Shown here: positions 10,001 to 17,375 of the stretch, piece after piece | How the letters are laid out: each line of letters begins with the position of its first letter | Numbering within the stretch: the stretch's first letter is position 1 | From: Spirosoma fluviale | Lineage (GTDB): Bacteria > Bacteroidota > Bacteroidia > Cytophagales > Spirosomataceae | Reading direction: 5' to 3' | DNA: 37,985 nt | NCBI GenBank assembly: GCA_945860325.1 | Contig: CAMARL010000002.1 | Coordinates: forward strand, 1-37,985 | Translations under genes and position numbers: made by a program | Notes under the pieces: generated by a model | Database searches by the model: none | Seen by the model: only the letters and a program-made list of their open reading frames with translations | What the model was told of the DNA's origin: nothing

Positions 10001-10616
10001 CATTGGAAGCAATAACTTTAACATTATATTTTTTTGCAAAACGCAATAAAACTTCATTGACAACTTGCTGTTCAGGAATGTGATGGTTTTGAACTTCCAC
10101 ATAATAATCCTCACCAAATAAATCTAACCACCATTTAAATTCCTTTTCAGCTTCATCCTCTCCAGCACGTAAGATGGCTTGGGGCACACTAGCTCCCAAG
10201 CAGCAAGTCGTTGCAATAAGGCCTTTATGGTATTTTAATACTAATTCTTTATCGATCCTGGGGTATTTTGAATACATACCCTCCATAAAACCTAAGGAGC
10301 ATAATTTGATCAGGTTTTGATAACCCTCAGGATTCTTAGCTAAAAATAATTGATGATACCTTTTATCCTTTAATTCTTTGGTGAAAACTTGTTTATGCCG
10401 GTCAGCCACTAAATAAAATTCACAACCTACGATGGGCTTGACTCCATGCTTTCCCGCCTCGGCCACAAATTGAAATACCCCAAACATATTTCCATGATCT
10501 GTAATAGCCACGGCAGGCATATTGTCTTCCTTCGCTTTTTTAAACATAGAAGAAATCTTAGATGCACCATCTAATAAAGAAAATTGGGAATGATTATGTA
10601 AATGGGAAAATTGCAT
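7053..10616 (-). CDS. dnaE: DNA polymerase III subunit alpha
   Basis: The replicative polymerase catalytic subunit, 1187 residues, DnaE1 type. Domains in order: PHP domain (about 1-220), polymerase palm and thumb with 'VGPGRGSAAGS' (about 368-378) and catalytic aspartates in 'PDIDTDFDDEG' (Asp413, Asp415), the third aspartate in 'IKMDFLGLK', fingers, a helix-hairpin-helix region ('GAIKGVGEAAVDSI'), and an OB-fold near the C terminus. A 'TQSLFG' peptide before the OB-fold resembles a sliding-clamp binding site. The PHP metal ligands look intact (HLHNH at 5-9, Asp40-His41, Glu66, His178/179, Asp206, His208), unlike E. coli DnaE. No intein or break is seen. It is 6 bases downstream of a DUF2461 gene and probably shares its transcript. 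Confidence 0.97.
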   Translation of the reverse strand: MQFSHLHNHSQFSLLDGASKISSMFKKAKEDNMPAVAITDHGNMFGVFQFVAEAGKHGVKPIVGCEFYLVADRHKQVFTKELKDKRYHQLFLAKNPEGYQNLIKLCSLGFMEGMYSKYPRIDKELVLKYHKGLIATTCCLGASVPQAILRAGEDEAEKEFKWWLDLFGEDYYVEVQNHHIPEQQVVNEVLLRFAKKYNVKVIASNDSHYLDQKDANAHDILLCINTGEKQSTPSYKDIEGDFDMKGKRFAFYNDQFYFKTTQEMTDLWSHIPEAIDNTNEIVGKVEILELKKDVLLPNFTIPSTFLSQDDFLEHLTMVGAKKRYVDISIVVEERIKFELHTIRTMGFAGYFLIVADFINAGKDLGVYVGPGRGSAAGSVVAYCLGITNIDPIKYNLLFERFLNPDRKSLPDIDTDFDDEGRQKVIDYVVEKYGRNQVAHIATYGTMAAKMSLKDVARVLDLPLSESNALAKLVPERPKITLERIFNASLTGDGSLADRENLSSDELEQVKQLRQIKSSGGLPSRVIESAMILEGSVRGTGIHAAGIIIAPHDLTDIMPVATSKDVSLLITQFDGSVIENAGVIKMDFLGLKTLSILKESIRLIEQNHKITIDLDAIPLDDATTFEMYQRGETNATFQFESAGMQKHLRDLKPDQFSDLIAMNALFRPGPMVYIPNYIARKHGREKIEYDVPEMEEYLSDTYGITVYQEQVMQLSQKLANFTKGDADVLRKAMGKKDKPTIDKMKGKFIDGGLSNSHPPDKLEKIWSDWESFAEYAFNKSHSTCYGLVAYQTGYLKANYAPEYMSAVLSNSLGNIEKITFFMDECKRMGLSLLVPDVNESSRSFAVNKKGQIRFGLGAIKGVGEAAVDSIVEERQARGEYKDIFDFVSRINSRQVNRRCLESLALAGAFDCFSDIQRSQFFATDNEGITFIEKIVRYSAKISELKAAATQSLFGELGAGTGNDISMPKIPVTEPWSVMEQLKNEKEVVGVYISGHPLDEYKIEIQNFCNSNSGLLESKPNIVQSFAGIVTKINVRTSANGNQFMIFTLEDYAGNYEFALFAKDFIQFERFIAQDRLLYIQGSYQLKNKHTDQMVFKIQSIELLTELLEERTKELRLRLNLSHLNLETVDYLEDLFDQYKGNKKVILEVYDEQDRVQLDFLSRKVQLTINKALVMDLSKVENIGFKLII

Positions 10617-10622
10617 ATAAAA

Positions 10623-11306
10623 TTAAACTTTTAGAAAAGGTTCTTTATCAAAAAAAGTAGCATTCAAGAAATCTAAGTAGGGTTTTAACACTTTAGCTTT
10701 TTTAATAACCAAATCGACAAATTGATCAGAAGTCACTTCATCATCTGTAAAATGACACCAAAAGAACATCGTTTTTACCTTCAGTAAATCTGCGTCGGGA
10801 TGTAATGCATCAAAGCCCTTGGGCGTATTTTTCAAACTTTCACCTTGTGCAGGCCCATATGTTTCCTTGAACAGCGGATAATCAATTATTTTTCGTAAAC
10901 CCTCCGCATTGTAATCTATTTCCTGGCGATATTTGGCTATCTGATCTGGGCTGGGGTTATACATACCACCGCCTAAAAAAGATTTACCGTTGGGTTCTAT
11001 ATGCAAGTAATAATCCATAAAACCCGATTTTCGACCACCTTCAGAAAAACTAACTGAAAACCACGTTTTATATGGATCTTTATTTTTAGTAAATCGGACA
11101 TCCCGATTAATACGATAGGTACAATTTTTAACTAGCACTCCATCTAAATTCTCGAATTCCCCAAATTCTATAATAAGTTGGGCTACGAATTCTTCAAATT
11201 TTATTTTTAAATCTGTATAAATGCCTTTGTTAACACCAAACCACTCGCGTGAATTGTTGGATTTTAAATCCAATAAAAATGCCAAAAGGCTAGGGGTGAG
11301 GGACAT
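10623..11306 (-). CDS. DUF2461 family protein
   Basis: A 227-residue protein matching the DUF2461 (TIGR02453) family: an N-terminal 'LKSNNSREWFGVNKGIY' block, the central 'YRINRDVRFTKNKDPYKTW' block and the 'YYLHIEPNGKSFLGGGMY' block, each characteristic of the family. No signal peptide or membrane segment is present, so it should be cytosolic. The biochemical role is not known. It is the first gene of a two-gene unit with dnaE, with a good promoter 25 bases or so upstream. Whether the link with dnaE is functional or only positional cannot be told here. Confidence 0.85.
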   Translation of the reverse strand: MSLTPSLLAFLLDLKSNNSREWFGVNKGIYTDLKIKFEEFVAQLIIEFGEFENLDGVLVKNCTYRINRDVRFTKNKDPYKTWFSVSFSEGGRKSGFMDYYLHIEPNGKSFLGGGMYNPSPDQIAKYRQEIDYNAEGLRKIIDYPLFKETYGPAQGESLKNTPKGFDALHPDADLLKVKTMFFWCHFTDDEVTSDQFVDLVIKKAKVLKPYLDFLNATFFDKEPFLKV

Positions 11307-11330
11307 TGAAAATGGGTGAAATCGTTAAAA

Positions 11331-11361
11331 CGAAATTAGTAAATTTTGCTTGAATGCCCAA
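11331..11361 (-). promoter_or_regulatory. Promoter of the DUF2461-dnaE unit
   Basis: On the minus strand TTG (11359-11361) and TAATTTCG (11331-11338, 5 of 6 fixed positions of TAnnTTTG) are separated by 20 bases. It stands back to back with a similar element for trpS. Confidence 0.45.
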
Positions 11362-11372
11362 GAACAATTCGC

Positions 11373-11403
11373 TTGGAGTTTCGGTCTATTTTATTGATTT
11401 TTG
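11373..11403 (+). promoter_or_regulatory. Promoter of trpS
   Basis: TTG (11373-11375), a 20-base spacer, then GATTTTTG (11396-11403, 5 of 6 fixed positions of TAnnTTTG), ending 21 bases before the trpS start. Confidence 0.45.
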
Positions 11404-11424
11404 CATAAATTATTTAAATAAGCT

Positions 11425-12396
11425 ATGCGTATTTTAACGGGCATTCAGGCTTCTGGAAAACCCCATTTAGGAAACATTTTAGGTGCGATTATCCCAGCCA
11501 TAGAATTATCTAAGCAGCCTGGCAACGATTCTTTTTTATTTATTGCTGACTTGCATACGTTAACATCTTTAAAAGAAGGGGAAAGTATACGTAATAATAC
11601 GTTATCTGTAGCGGCTGCATGGTTAGCCTTTGGTTTTGATACAGAAAAAAATTATTTCTATCGACAGTCAAAACTAGCTCCATACCATACTGAATTAATG
11701 TGGTATTTAAACTGCTTTACCCCATTTCCTATGTTGGCAAACGCGCATAGTTTTAAGGACAAAGCAGAAAAATTATCCGATGTTAATGCTGGTTTATTTA
11801 CATATCCTGTGCTACAAGCCGCTGACATCGTTCTATATGATGCACAAATTATACCTGTTGGCAAAGATCAAAGACAGCATATTGAAATGACACGCGATAT
11901 TGCCAATTCGGTCAATAAGAAATACAATAAAGATATTTTTGTGCTTCCTGATGCTAAAATAAATGAAGAGGTGATGACAATTCCTGGGGTTGATGGTGCG
12001 AAAATGAGCAAGTCATTAAACAATTACATTGATATCTTTTTACCAGAAAGTGAGCTATTGAAGCAAATTAAAAAAATTGTAACCGATACAACGGCCTTAG
12101 AAAATCCCAAAGACCCTGATCAGGATATAACCTTTAAATTATATCAGCTAATGGCTAGCAAATCAGAGATAGCTGAAATGCGCGCTAATTATTTAGCCGG
12201 TGGATATGGGTATGGACATGCTAAACAAGCCTTATTTAATTTGATGCTAAATTATTTTAAAGAGGCTAGAGAAAAATTTGATTTCTATATGTCACATCCA
12301 GAGCTGATAGAAGAAAAATTACAGATCGGCGAAAAGAAGGTTAAACCTATTGCTGAGGCTACAATAGCTAGAATAAGGGCTGAATTTAAATTTTAA
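11425..12396 (+). CDS. trpS: Tryptophan--tRNA ligase
   Basis: A class I aminoacyl-tRNA synthetase of 323 residues that charges tRNA-Trp in the cytosol. The opening 'ILTGIQASGKPHLGN' carries the HIGH-type motif as PHLGN, and 'GAKMSKSLNN' near residue 195 is the KMSKS loop. The 'PVGKDQRQHIEMTRDIA' block is diagnostic of TrpRS rather than TyrRS. Length is normal for the compact bacterial enzyme. The PAP2 gene starts 3 bases after its stop, so the two form a transcription unit. Confidence 0.97.
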   Translation: MRILTGIQASGKPHLGNILGAIIPAIELSKQPGNDSFLFIADLHTLTSLKEGESIRNNTLSVAAAWLAFGFDTEKNYFYRQSKLAPYHTELMWYLNCFTPFPMLANAHSFKDKAEKLSDVNAGLFTYPVLQAADIVLYDAQIIPVGKDQRQHIEMTRDIANSVNKKYNKDIFVLPDAKINEEVMTIPGVDGAKMSKSLNNYIDIFLPESELLKQIKKIVTDTTALENPKDPDQDITFKLYQLMASKSEIAEMRANYLAGGYGYGHAKQALFNLMLNYFKEAREKFDFYMSHPELIEEKLQIGEKKVKPIAEATIARIRAEFKF

Positions 12397-12399
12397 AGC

Positions 12400-12945
12400 A
12401 TGTTTCCAACTTGGGATAGTGATTTATTTCAACTCATTAATCAGGCCCATACACCTTGGCTAGATCAGCCGATGGCCATTATATCAGGGAAATTAACCTG
12501 GATTCCTTTATATGCTTTTTTGATCTATTTATTATATAAAGAGCATAAATCAAAGGTTTGGAAAACTATTCTGTATTTAATATCGATTGTTATTTTCGCA
12601 GACCAAGTTAGTTCCAGTATTTTAAAGCCTTTATTCAAACGCTTAAGGCCCTGTCATGTGGAAGCATTTCAATCTTGGATACATTTACCAGACGGTTGCG
12701 GTGGCTTATACGGATTCTGTTCCTCACATTCCGCTAATGCATTTGCCGTAGCGATCGGATTTTATTTAGTAAGCAAAAATAGGCCAATGGGAACAATCCT
12801 TGTGGTATGGGCTACTTTGATTGCATATAGTCGAATATATCTGGGAGCACATTATCCGTTAGATGTGATCACGGGTGCATTCGTCGGTGGCTTAGGGGCT
12901 TGGACTTTATTTCAAGCTTATACCAAATTGACTAGAAAATCATAA
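12400..12945 (+). CDS. PAP2-family membrane phosphatase
   Basis: A 181-residue integral membrane phosphatase. The three family motifs are present: KX6RP as 'KPLFKRLRP' (about 81-89), the second motif as 'CSSHSAN' in place of the usual PSGH, and 'SRIYLGAHYPLDV' (SRX5HX3D) with the nucleophile histidine. Hydrophobic segments lie at about 28-48, 56-75, 107-125 and 155-170. Such enzymes dephosphorylate undecaprenyl diphosphate, phosphatidate or phosphatidylglycerophosphate; which one applies here cannot be decided. It is translationally close to trpS (3-base gap). Its 3' end overlaps the convergent acyl-CoA reductase gene by 28 bases, so the last nine codons are read on both strands. Confidence 0.88.
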   Translation: MFPTWDSDLFQLINQAHTPWLDQPMAIISGKLTWIPLYAFLIYLLYKEHKSKVWKTILYLISIVIFADQVSSSILKPLFKRLRPCHVEAFQSWIHLPDGCGGLYGFCSSHSANAFAVAIGFYLVSKNRPMGTILVVWATLIAYSRIYLGAHYPLDVITGAFVGGLGAWTLFQAYTKLTRKS

Positions 12946-13913
12946 GTGTTAATTCCATCTGCAAAATCGTCTAAAGCAGGTTGTTGGCTCTGTCCAAAAT
13001 CTATATTTAAACCTACTTTGCACTGTATTTTTTCTTCTCTTTCCGAAATCCACTTTTGCAAAGAGCTTTCATTTTCATAGCGATGAATATATAAAACACC
13101 CACTGGAGAAACAAGATCCTCGTTTTCTGTGACAATAATATTGCCTAAGTCAAAATGAGGAATTTGATTTAATAAATATAAAGTACGATAATATTGTAAA
13201 TTGTTCGCATACTTAGAATGATTTAAAACCCAATCTTCCTTAGACAATACATCAAATAATGGAATTAAATCATAGTCCTTGAGTATAGCTAAAGTAGATA
13301 CATTCCGACAACCCAATCCGTAATAAGTATAAATGTCATTGGCTAAACCTTGAAACTCATGATTTGATTCAGTCCCACGTAAAACGGCCAACGAGCTTCT
13401 GTTTTTACGAATAATATGAGGTATGGTAGAAAAATAATGCGAAAAATATCCTCCTGAAAAGTTACTTCCGGTTGCAATGACAGCGTCCATTCCTTGAAGA
13501 CGATCAATAAAATGAACAGGAATTAATGGATCAAATTCTTTCATCGCCAACACATATAATTGCATCAATGATTTGTCTTGTGAACTTAATTTAATATTGG
13601 CTATTTGACCAGAAGCCAACACCATTAGTAGATCATGTAAACCAATAGCGGGGAGATTACCTGACAAGATTAATCCAATTTGCGATTTTGATTTAGCTTT
13701 TTCAGGATGTGTGACAAAAAATTCTTGCCAAGCCAATGACGAAAAAAATTGTTTTTGAATGGCGCTCATAGCTGTGCGAAGGAATGAATCCGTAAACCAA
13801 GGATTCTCATTTACAGCTTTATCTATAAATAATTCTATTTTTTCCTTGTTTTTTTCAGAGCCAAAAAATTGATCAAGAAATTTAATTAGTTCTAAAAACT
13901 GAGCTTGAGGCAT
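12918..13913 (-). CDS. LuxC-like acyl-CoA reductase
   Basis: A 331-residue protein of the LuxC acyl-CoA reductase family, which belongs to the aldehyde dehydrogenase superfamily and reduces acyl-CoA or acyl thioesters to aldehydes with NAD(P)H. The likely acyl-accepting cysteine is Cys202 in 'YYGLGCRNVSTLAI', and the 'GLILSGNLPAIGLHDLL' block (about 80-95) matches the nucleotide-binding part. It is shorter than bacterial luciferase LuxC (about 480), as is usual for the Bacteroidota group. No lux genes are nearby. It is divergent from a ferredoxin gene across a 109-base spacer. The physiological substrate is unknown; aldehyde or wax-type lipid synthesis is only an inference. Confidence 0.8.
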   Translation of the reverse strand: MPQAQFLELIKFLDQFFGSEKNKEKIELFIDKAVNENPWFTDSFLRTAMSAIQKQFFSSLAWQEFFVTHPEKAKSKSQIGLILSGNLPAIGLHDLLMVLASGQIANIKLSSQDKSLMQLYVLAMKEFDPLIPVHFIDRLQGMDAVIATGSNFSGGYFSHYFSTIPHIIRKNRSSLAVLRGTESNHEFQGLANDIYTYYGLGCRNVSTLAILKDYDLIPLFDVLSKEDWVLNHSKYANNLQYYRTLYLLNQIPHFDLGNIIVTENEDLVSPVGVLYIHRYENESSLQKWISEREEKIQCKVGLNIDFGQSQQPALDDFADGINTYDFLVNLV

Positions 13914-13981
13914 AAATTATATTATTTTATGGAACAAAGTTCTAAATTTTTTCTGTTAGTCCATATAAATTATATACTATT

Positions 13982-13989
13982 CAAAATTA
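13982..13989 (-). promoter_or_regulatory. Candidate -7 box of the acyl-CoA reductase gene
   Basis: TAATTTTG on the minus strand is a full TAnnTTTG match within the divergent spacer, but the expected TTG 20 bases upstream is missing (nearest at 15 bases). Confidence 0.25.
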
Positions 13990-14022
13990 TGTTAGTAAAT
14001 TGCACAAAATATATTTATTGTT

Positions 14023-14370
14023 ATGGCGATAATAATTACTGAAGAATGCATTAACTGTGGGGCTTGCGAACCAGAATGCCCCAACACCGCAATTTATGAA
14101 GGTGGAATTGAATGGACTTGGGCTGGCGGAACCTCATTGACTGAAGTGGAACTAGAAGATGGTAGTTCCATGGATGCAAAAACAAATATTGAACCCGTAT
14201 CAGAAGAGTTCTATTATATAGTACCTGATAAGTGTACGGAATGTACCGGATTTCATGAAGAGCCACAGTGCGCTGCAGTTTGTCCAGTAGATTGCTGTGT
14301 TCCAGATCCAGACCGAGTAGAAGATAAAGAAACTTTAATGGCCAAAAAATCTTGGCTTCACGCAGAGTAA
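14023..14370 (+). CDS. 2[4Fe-4S] ferredoxin, Allochromatium type
   Basis: A 115-residue cytosolic electron carrier. The first cluster motif is 'CINCGACEPECP' (CX2CX2CX3C). The second is 'CTECTGFHEEPQCAAVCP' (CX2CX8CX3C), whose 8-residue insertion is the mark of Alvin-type ferredoxins with very low potential. About 45 residues separate the two halves, longer than in clostridial ferredoxins. It is divergent from the acyl-CoA reductase gene and followed by a strong terminator, so it is transcribed alone. Its redox partner is not identifiable in the window. Confidence 0.93.
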   Translation: MAIIITEECINCGACEPECPNTAIYEGGIEWTWAGGTSLTEVELEDGSSMDAKTNIEPVSEEFYYIVPDKCTECTGFHEEPQCAAVCPVDCCVPDPDRVEDKETLMAKKSWLHAE

Positions 14371-14403
14371 AATAATTTTAATTAATTTTACTTAAGTCAT
14401 TTA

Positions 14404-14432
14404 AATAGCTAACGAAAGTTGGCTATTTTTTT
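14404..14432 (+). terminator. Intrinsic terminator after the ferredoxin gene
   Basis: A 10-bp stem (14404-14413 with 14418-14427, one T-G wobble) closed by a GAAA tetraloop and followed by further T residues to 14432. Confidence 0.9.
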
Positions 14433-14634
14433 GTTGAAATAATGCTAATCGAATTACCAACAAAACAATAAATCAAAATTATATTATTTCAAGAATTCTA
14501 TATTTACAGAATCAATTTATACCTCTAAATTTCTATTTTTTGATATTTAGCACAAAATAGGTTTAAATATTACCTCATTTTTAATACTTTTTTGTAAATA
14601 TTAAAAAAACAAGTATATTTTTTATCCTATTTTC

Positions 14635-14665
14635 TTGTTTAATATATTTTTTGTTACAATATTTG
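14635..14665 (+). promoter_or_regulatory. Candidate promoter of the porin-amt operon
   Basis: TTG (14635-14637), 20-base spacer, AATATTTG (14658-14665, 5 of 6 fixed positions of TAnnTTTG). It gives a leader of about 36 bases before the ATG at 14708. Confidence 0.45.
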
Positions 14666-14707
14666 TTTCGCAATCAAGTATTTATTCACACTAAACAATT
14701 ACTGCAC

Positions 14708-15844
14708 ATGAAAAAATCAATCTTTACTGCACTTTTAGGCCTAGTATCCTTTTGTGGATTTTCCCAAGAAAAAGAAGCGGAAGCGCCTAAGTTTACATTT
14801 TCGGGTTACGTAGATTCGTACTATATGTTAAATTTTAACAGTCCGACCAACAGAAGTAATTTAGGAGTTTCTGGATATGAAAGAGCGTTCGATCAAAAGT
14901 CGAGTCAATTTTCTTTAGGTCTTGTTCAGACAAAATTTGGATACAGTACAAAAACATCTGATGTCGTAGTCGATTTAACCTTCGGACCTAATGCAGATTT
15001 GGGTCAATATGGAAATGCTATTGGACCTTTAGGAAAAGGGACTACAGCTTTAGCTATCAAGCAAGCATATTTCAATTGGAAAGCGAGTGATAAATTAACT
15101 TTCACAGCGGGTCAATTTGGAACTCACATTGGATATGAGGTTATTGACGCTCCAGTTAATTACAACTATTCTTTGTCAAATCTTTTTAACAACGGTCCTT
15201 TTTATCACATTGGATTGAAGGCTAATTATGCCTTTACTGATAAATTTGCTGCTATGGCTGGTTTGGTCAACAATGTTGATAATTTAAATGATAACAATGC
15301 ATCTAAAGGTTTTATATATCAAGTATTTGCATCACCGGCATCAGGTTGGAATCTATACTTTAATGGTATTTCATCTAACGAATCAGCTCCCTTAGCATCA
15401 GGAAAAGACGATTCAGGATCATATAGCTTAACTGATTTAACTACTTCTTATCAAATCTCACCTAAATATCTATTAGGAGTAAATGCAGCTTACGGATCAC
15501 AAACAGGTGATTTTCAAGGTGGCGGAACTGTAGGAAATAGCAAGACATGGGGAGGAGTTGCCCTATATACGAATTACGCATTTACTGATGGATTTAGCTT
15601 AGGTGGTCGTTATGAAGTATTTGATAATACGTCAGGAGCAAGAGCATTAAGAGATGCAGATGGAAAAGGAACAAGTGTTTCTTCATTCACCTTGACAGCT
15701 ACATTCACAGCAGCAAATGGTCACTTATTGATCAAGCCTGAATTAAGAAGCGATGCGTACAAAACAGCTCAATTTACAGATGGAGATGGCAAAGCTCAAA
15801 AATCACAAACGACATTAGGATTACACTTTATTTATAAATATTAA
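14708..15844 (+). CDS. OmpL-like outer-membrane beta-barrel porin (BBP2 family)
   Basis: 378 residues from the chosen ATG, which begins a typical signal peptide (MKKSIFTALLGLVSFCGFSQ). An in-frame ATG 19 codons earlier would bury that peptide behind a polar leader and is rejected. The mature protein opens with 'FTFSGYVDSYYMLNFN', the usual first strand of the putative beta-barrel porin-2 family, and continues in amphipathic strands rich in Gly, Tyr and Phe, ending in 'LGLHFIYKY' with a terminal aromatic as for outer-membrane barrels. It lies 33 bases before the ammonium transporter and is probably co-transcribed. This suggests it lets ammonium or small nitrogen compounds through the outer membrane, which is inference from position. 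Confidence 0.85.
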   Translation: MKKSIFTALLGLVSFCGFSQEKEAEAPKFTFSGYVDSYYMLNFNSPTNRSNLGVSGYERAFDQKSSQFSLGLVQTKFGYSTKTSDVVVDLTFGPNADLGQYGNAIGPLGKGTTALAIKQAYFNWKASDKLTFTAGQFGTHIGYEVIDAPVNYNYSLSNLFNNGPFYHIGLKANYAFTDKFAAMAGLVNNVDNLNDNNASKGFIYQVFASPASGWNLYFNGISSNESAPLASGKDDSGSYSLTDLTTSYQISPKYLLGVNAAYGSQTGDFQGGGTVGNSKTWGGVALYTNYAFTDGFSLGGRYEVFDNTSGARALRDADGKGTSVSSFTLTATFTAANGHLLIKPELRSDAYKTAQFTDGDGKAQKSQTTLGLHFIYKY

Positions 15845-15877
15845 TAATCAATCTTTCACATATAAATTTTTGTAAAC

Positions 15878-17224
15878 ATGACGACACAAAAACCAACATG
15901 GATTCCGCTACTAGTTTTGCTTGCGATAGCAGTAGCCGCATTGTTTTTAACGAGTGTTCCGGGAGTAATGCCAACTGAAGGCTTAGATACTGGTGATACT
16001 GCTTGGATGATTGTAGCATCTGGATTAGTTCTATTAATGACACCGGGTTTGGCTTATTTTTATGGTGGAATGGTTAACCATAAAAACGTAATTTCTACTA
16101 TGTTGCAATCATTTATTGCCATGGGAGTAATTTCTGTTATTTGGATTGTTTTTGGATTTAGTTTAGCCTTTGGCGACTCTTTAGGTGGCTGGATTGGCGA
16201 CCCTCGTACATTTTTTATGTTCAATGGAGTTTTTGATCATAAACTTTCATTAGGAAGCACTGACCAATTAAAGTTCACAATTCCATTTGCCTTATTTGCA
16301 TTTTTTCAAATGAAATTTGCGGTTATTACACCAGCTCTTATTTCGGGTGCTTTGGCTGAAAGAATTAACTTTAGAGCATTTGTGCTATTTATGATTTTAT
16401 TCTGTGTGGTTGTTTATGCTCCTTTGGCGCATTGGACATGGCATCCAGATGGATTCTTATTTAATTTAGGTGTTTTAGATTTTGCTGGTGGTACTGTTGT
16501 ACACATGTCAGCTGGTTGGGCTGCGTTAGCAGGAGCGCTTTACTTACGTCGTCGTAAATCACACATGGAATCAAATATTTTGCCTCCGGCTAACATTCCT
16601 TATGTTTTATTAGGAACTGGTTTGTTATGGTTTGGATGGTTTGGATTTAACGCAGGATCAGCTGTAGGGGCTAATGGACTTGCGGTAACCGCTTTTGCGA
16701 CTACTCACGTAGCTGCTGCAGCAGCAGGTTTATCTTGGATCTTATTTGATGTATCTCGTGGCAAAAAAGTTTCGGCTTTAGGATTTTGTATTGGTGCGGT
16801 GGTTGGTTTAGTTGCCATTACACCTGCAGCAGGTTTCGTAACTGTTCCTGTAGCCATCTTTATCGGCGTAGTCGCAGCGATCATTTCAAATATCGTAGCT
16901 CATTGGAGAGCTAGTTCTAATTTAGATGATACCTTGGACGTATTTGCTTGTCATGGAGTTGGCGGAATGGTCGGCATGCTAATGACAGGTATTTTTGCAA
17001 CAAGCGCAGTCAATGCAGCGGTAGTAGAAAATGGTTTATTTTATGGTGAGACTGCTTTATTTATGAAGCACATATTAGCCTTGGCCATTGTTTCGGCATT
17101 TGCTTTTAGCGTATCCTACTTGTTATTAATCATTACAGATAAAATCATACCTCTACGTGTAAATGAAGAGGAGGAAAGACTTGGATTAGATTTATCTCAA
17201 CACGACGAATCGTTAGCAGAGTAA
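15878..17224 (+). CDS. amt: Ammonium transporter Amt
   Basis: A 448-residue Amt/Mep/Rh channel in the inner membrane that takes up ammonium. Conserved features include 'MTPGLAYFYGGMV' in the first core helix, Asp and the first pore histidine in 'DFAGGTVVHMSAG', and the second pore histidine in 'DVFACHGVGGMVGM'. About 11 core transmembrane helices follow an extra N-terminal hydrophobic segment (about 10-30). The C-terminal tail ends in 'RLGLDLSQHDES', the conserved 'E(E)GLD' cytosolic region that contacts PII proteins in other Amts. No PII gene (glnK/glnB) follows it, contrary to the usual pair. Two tandem hairpins terminate the unit. Confidence 0.96.
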   Translation: MTTQKPTWIPLLVLLAIAVAALFLTSVPGVMPTEGLDTGDTAWMIVASGLVLLMTPGLAYFYGGMVNHKNVISTMLQSFIAMGVISVIWIVFGFSLAFGDSLGGWIGDPRTFFMFNGVFDHKLSLGSTDQLKFTIPFALFAFFQMKFAVITPALISGALAERINFRAFVLFMILFCVVVYAPLAHWTWHPDGFLFNLGVLDFAGGTVVHMSAGWAALAGALYLRRRKSHMESNILPPANIPYVLLGTGLLWFGWFGFNAGSAVGANGLAVTAFATTHVAAAAAGLSWILFDVSRGKKVSALGFCIGAVVGLVAITPAAGFVTVPVAIFIGVVAAIISNIVAHWRASSNLDDTLDVFACHGVGGMVGMLMTGIFATSAVNAAVVENGLFYGETALFMKHILALAIVSAFAFSVSYLLLIITDKIIPLRVNEEEERLGLDLSQHDESLAE

Positions 17225-17233
17225 TCTTTCTAA

Positions 17234-17271
17234 AAGCAAAGCCGCAAGCAATGGTTCTTGTGGTTTTGTTT
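17234..17271 (+). terminator. First of two tandem hairpins after amt
   Basis: A long imperfect stem (about 17234-17248 with 17257-17271, several G-T pairs) and an 8-base loop. It starts 10 bases after the stop codon and has only a short T-rich tail in its arm. Confidence 0.5.
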
Positions 17272-17276
17272 CAATC

Positions 17277-17310
17277 AAAAAGTCGAAAACTTATAGTTTT
17301 CGGCTTTTTT
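17277..17310 (+). terminator. Second, strong terminator after amt
   Basis: A stem of about 14 bp (17277-17290 with 17296-17309, one wobble), a 5-base loop, and a run of T merged with the 3' arm. Together with the hairpin just upstream it isolates the porin-amt operon. Confidence 0.85.
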
Positions 17311-17375
17311 GTTTTTAACCGGTTTAAATATATAAATTCAGATTGAAGTTTAATCTTCATACATTTTTCGTTCTT

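Larger units (their letters stand above)
14371..14707 (+). other. 337-base AT-rich intergenic region between ferredoxin and porin genes
   Basis: It holds the ferredoxin terminator at its left end and a candidate porin-amt promoter near its right end. The middle (about 14435-14630) is extremely AT-rich with many A and T runs. I see no open reading frame, tRNA-like structure or clear operator palindrome in it. It could bind a nucleoid or nitrogen-control protein, but nothing shows this. Confidence 0.6.

Noticed and set aside
14435..14630. Very AT-rich stretch that could suggest an origin or horizontally acquired DNA
   Set aside because: There are no repeated DnaA-box-like motifs, no mobility genes and no direct repeats, and flanking genes look native in composition.
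15828..16043. 71-codon minus-strand frame across the porin end and amt start
   Set aside because: It overlaps the conserved N-terminal part of Amt and has no family features.
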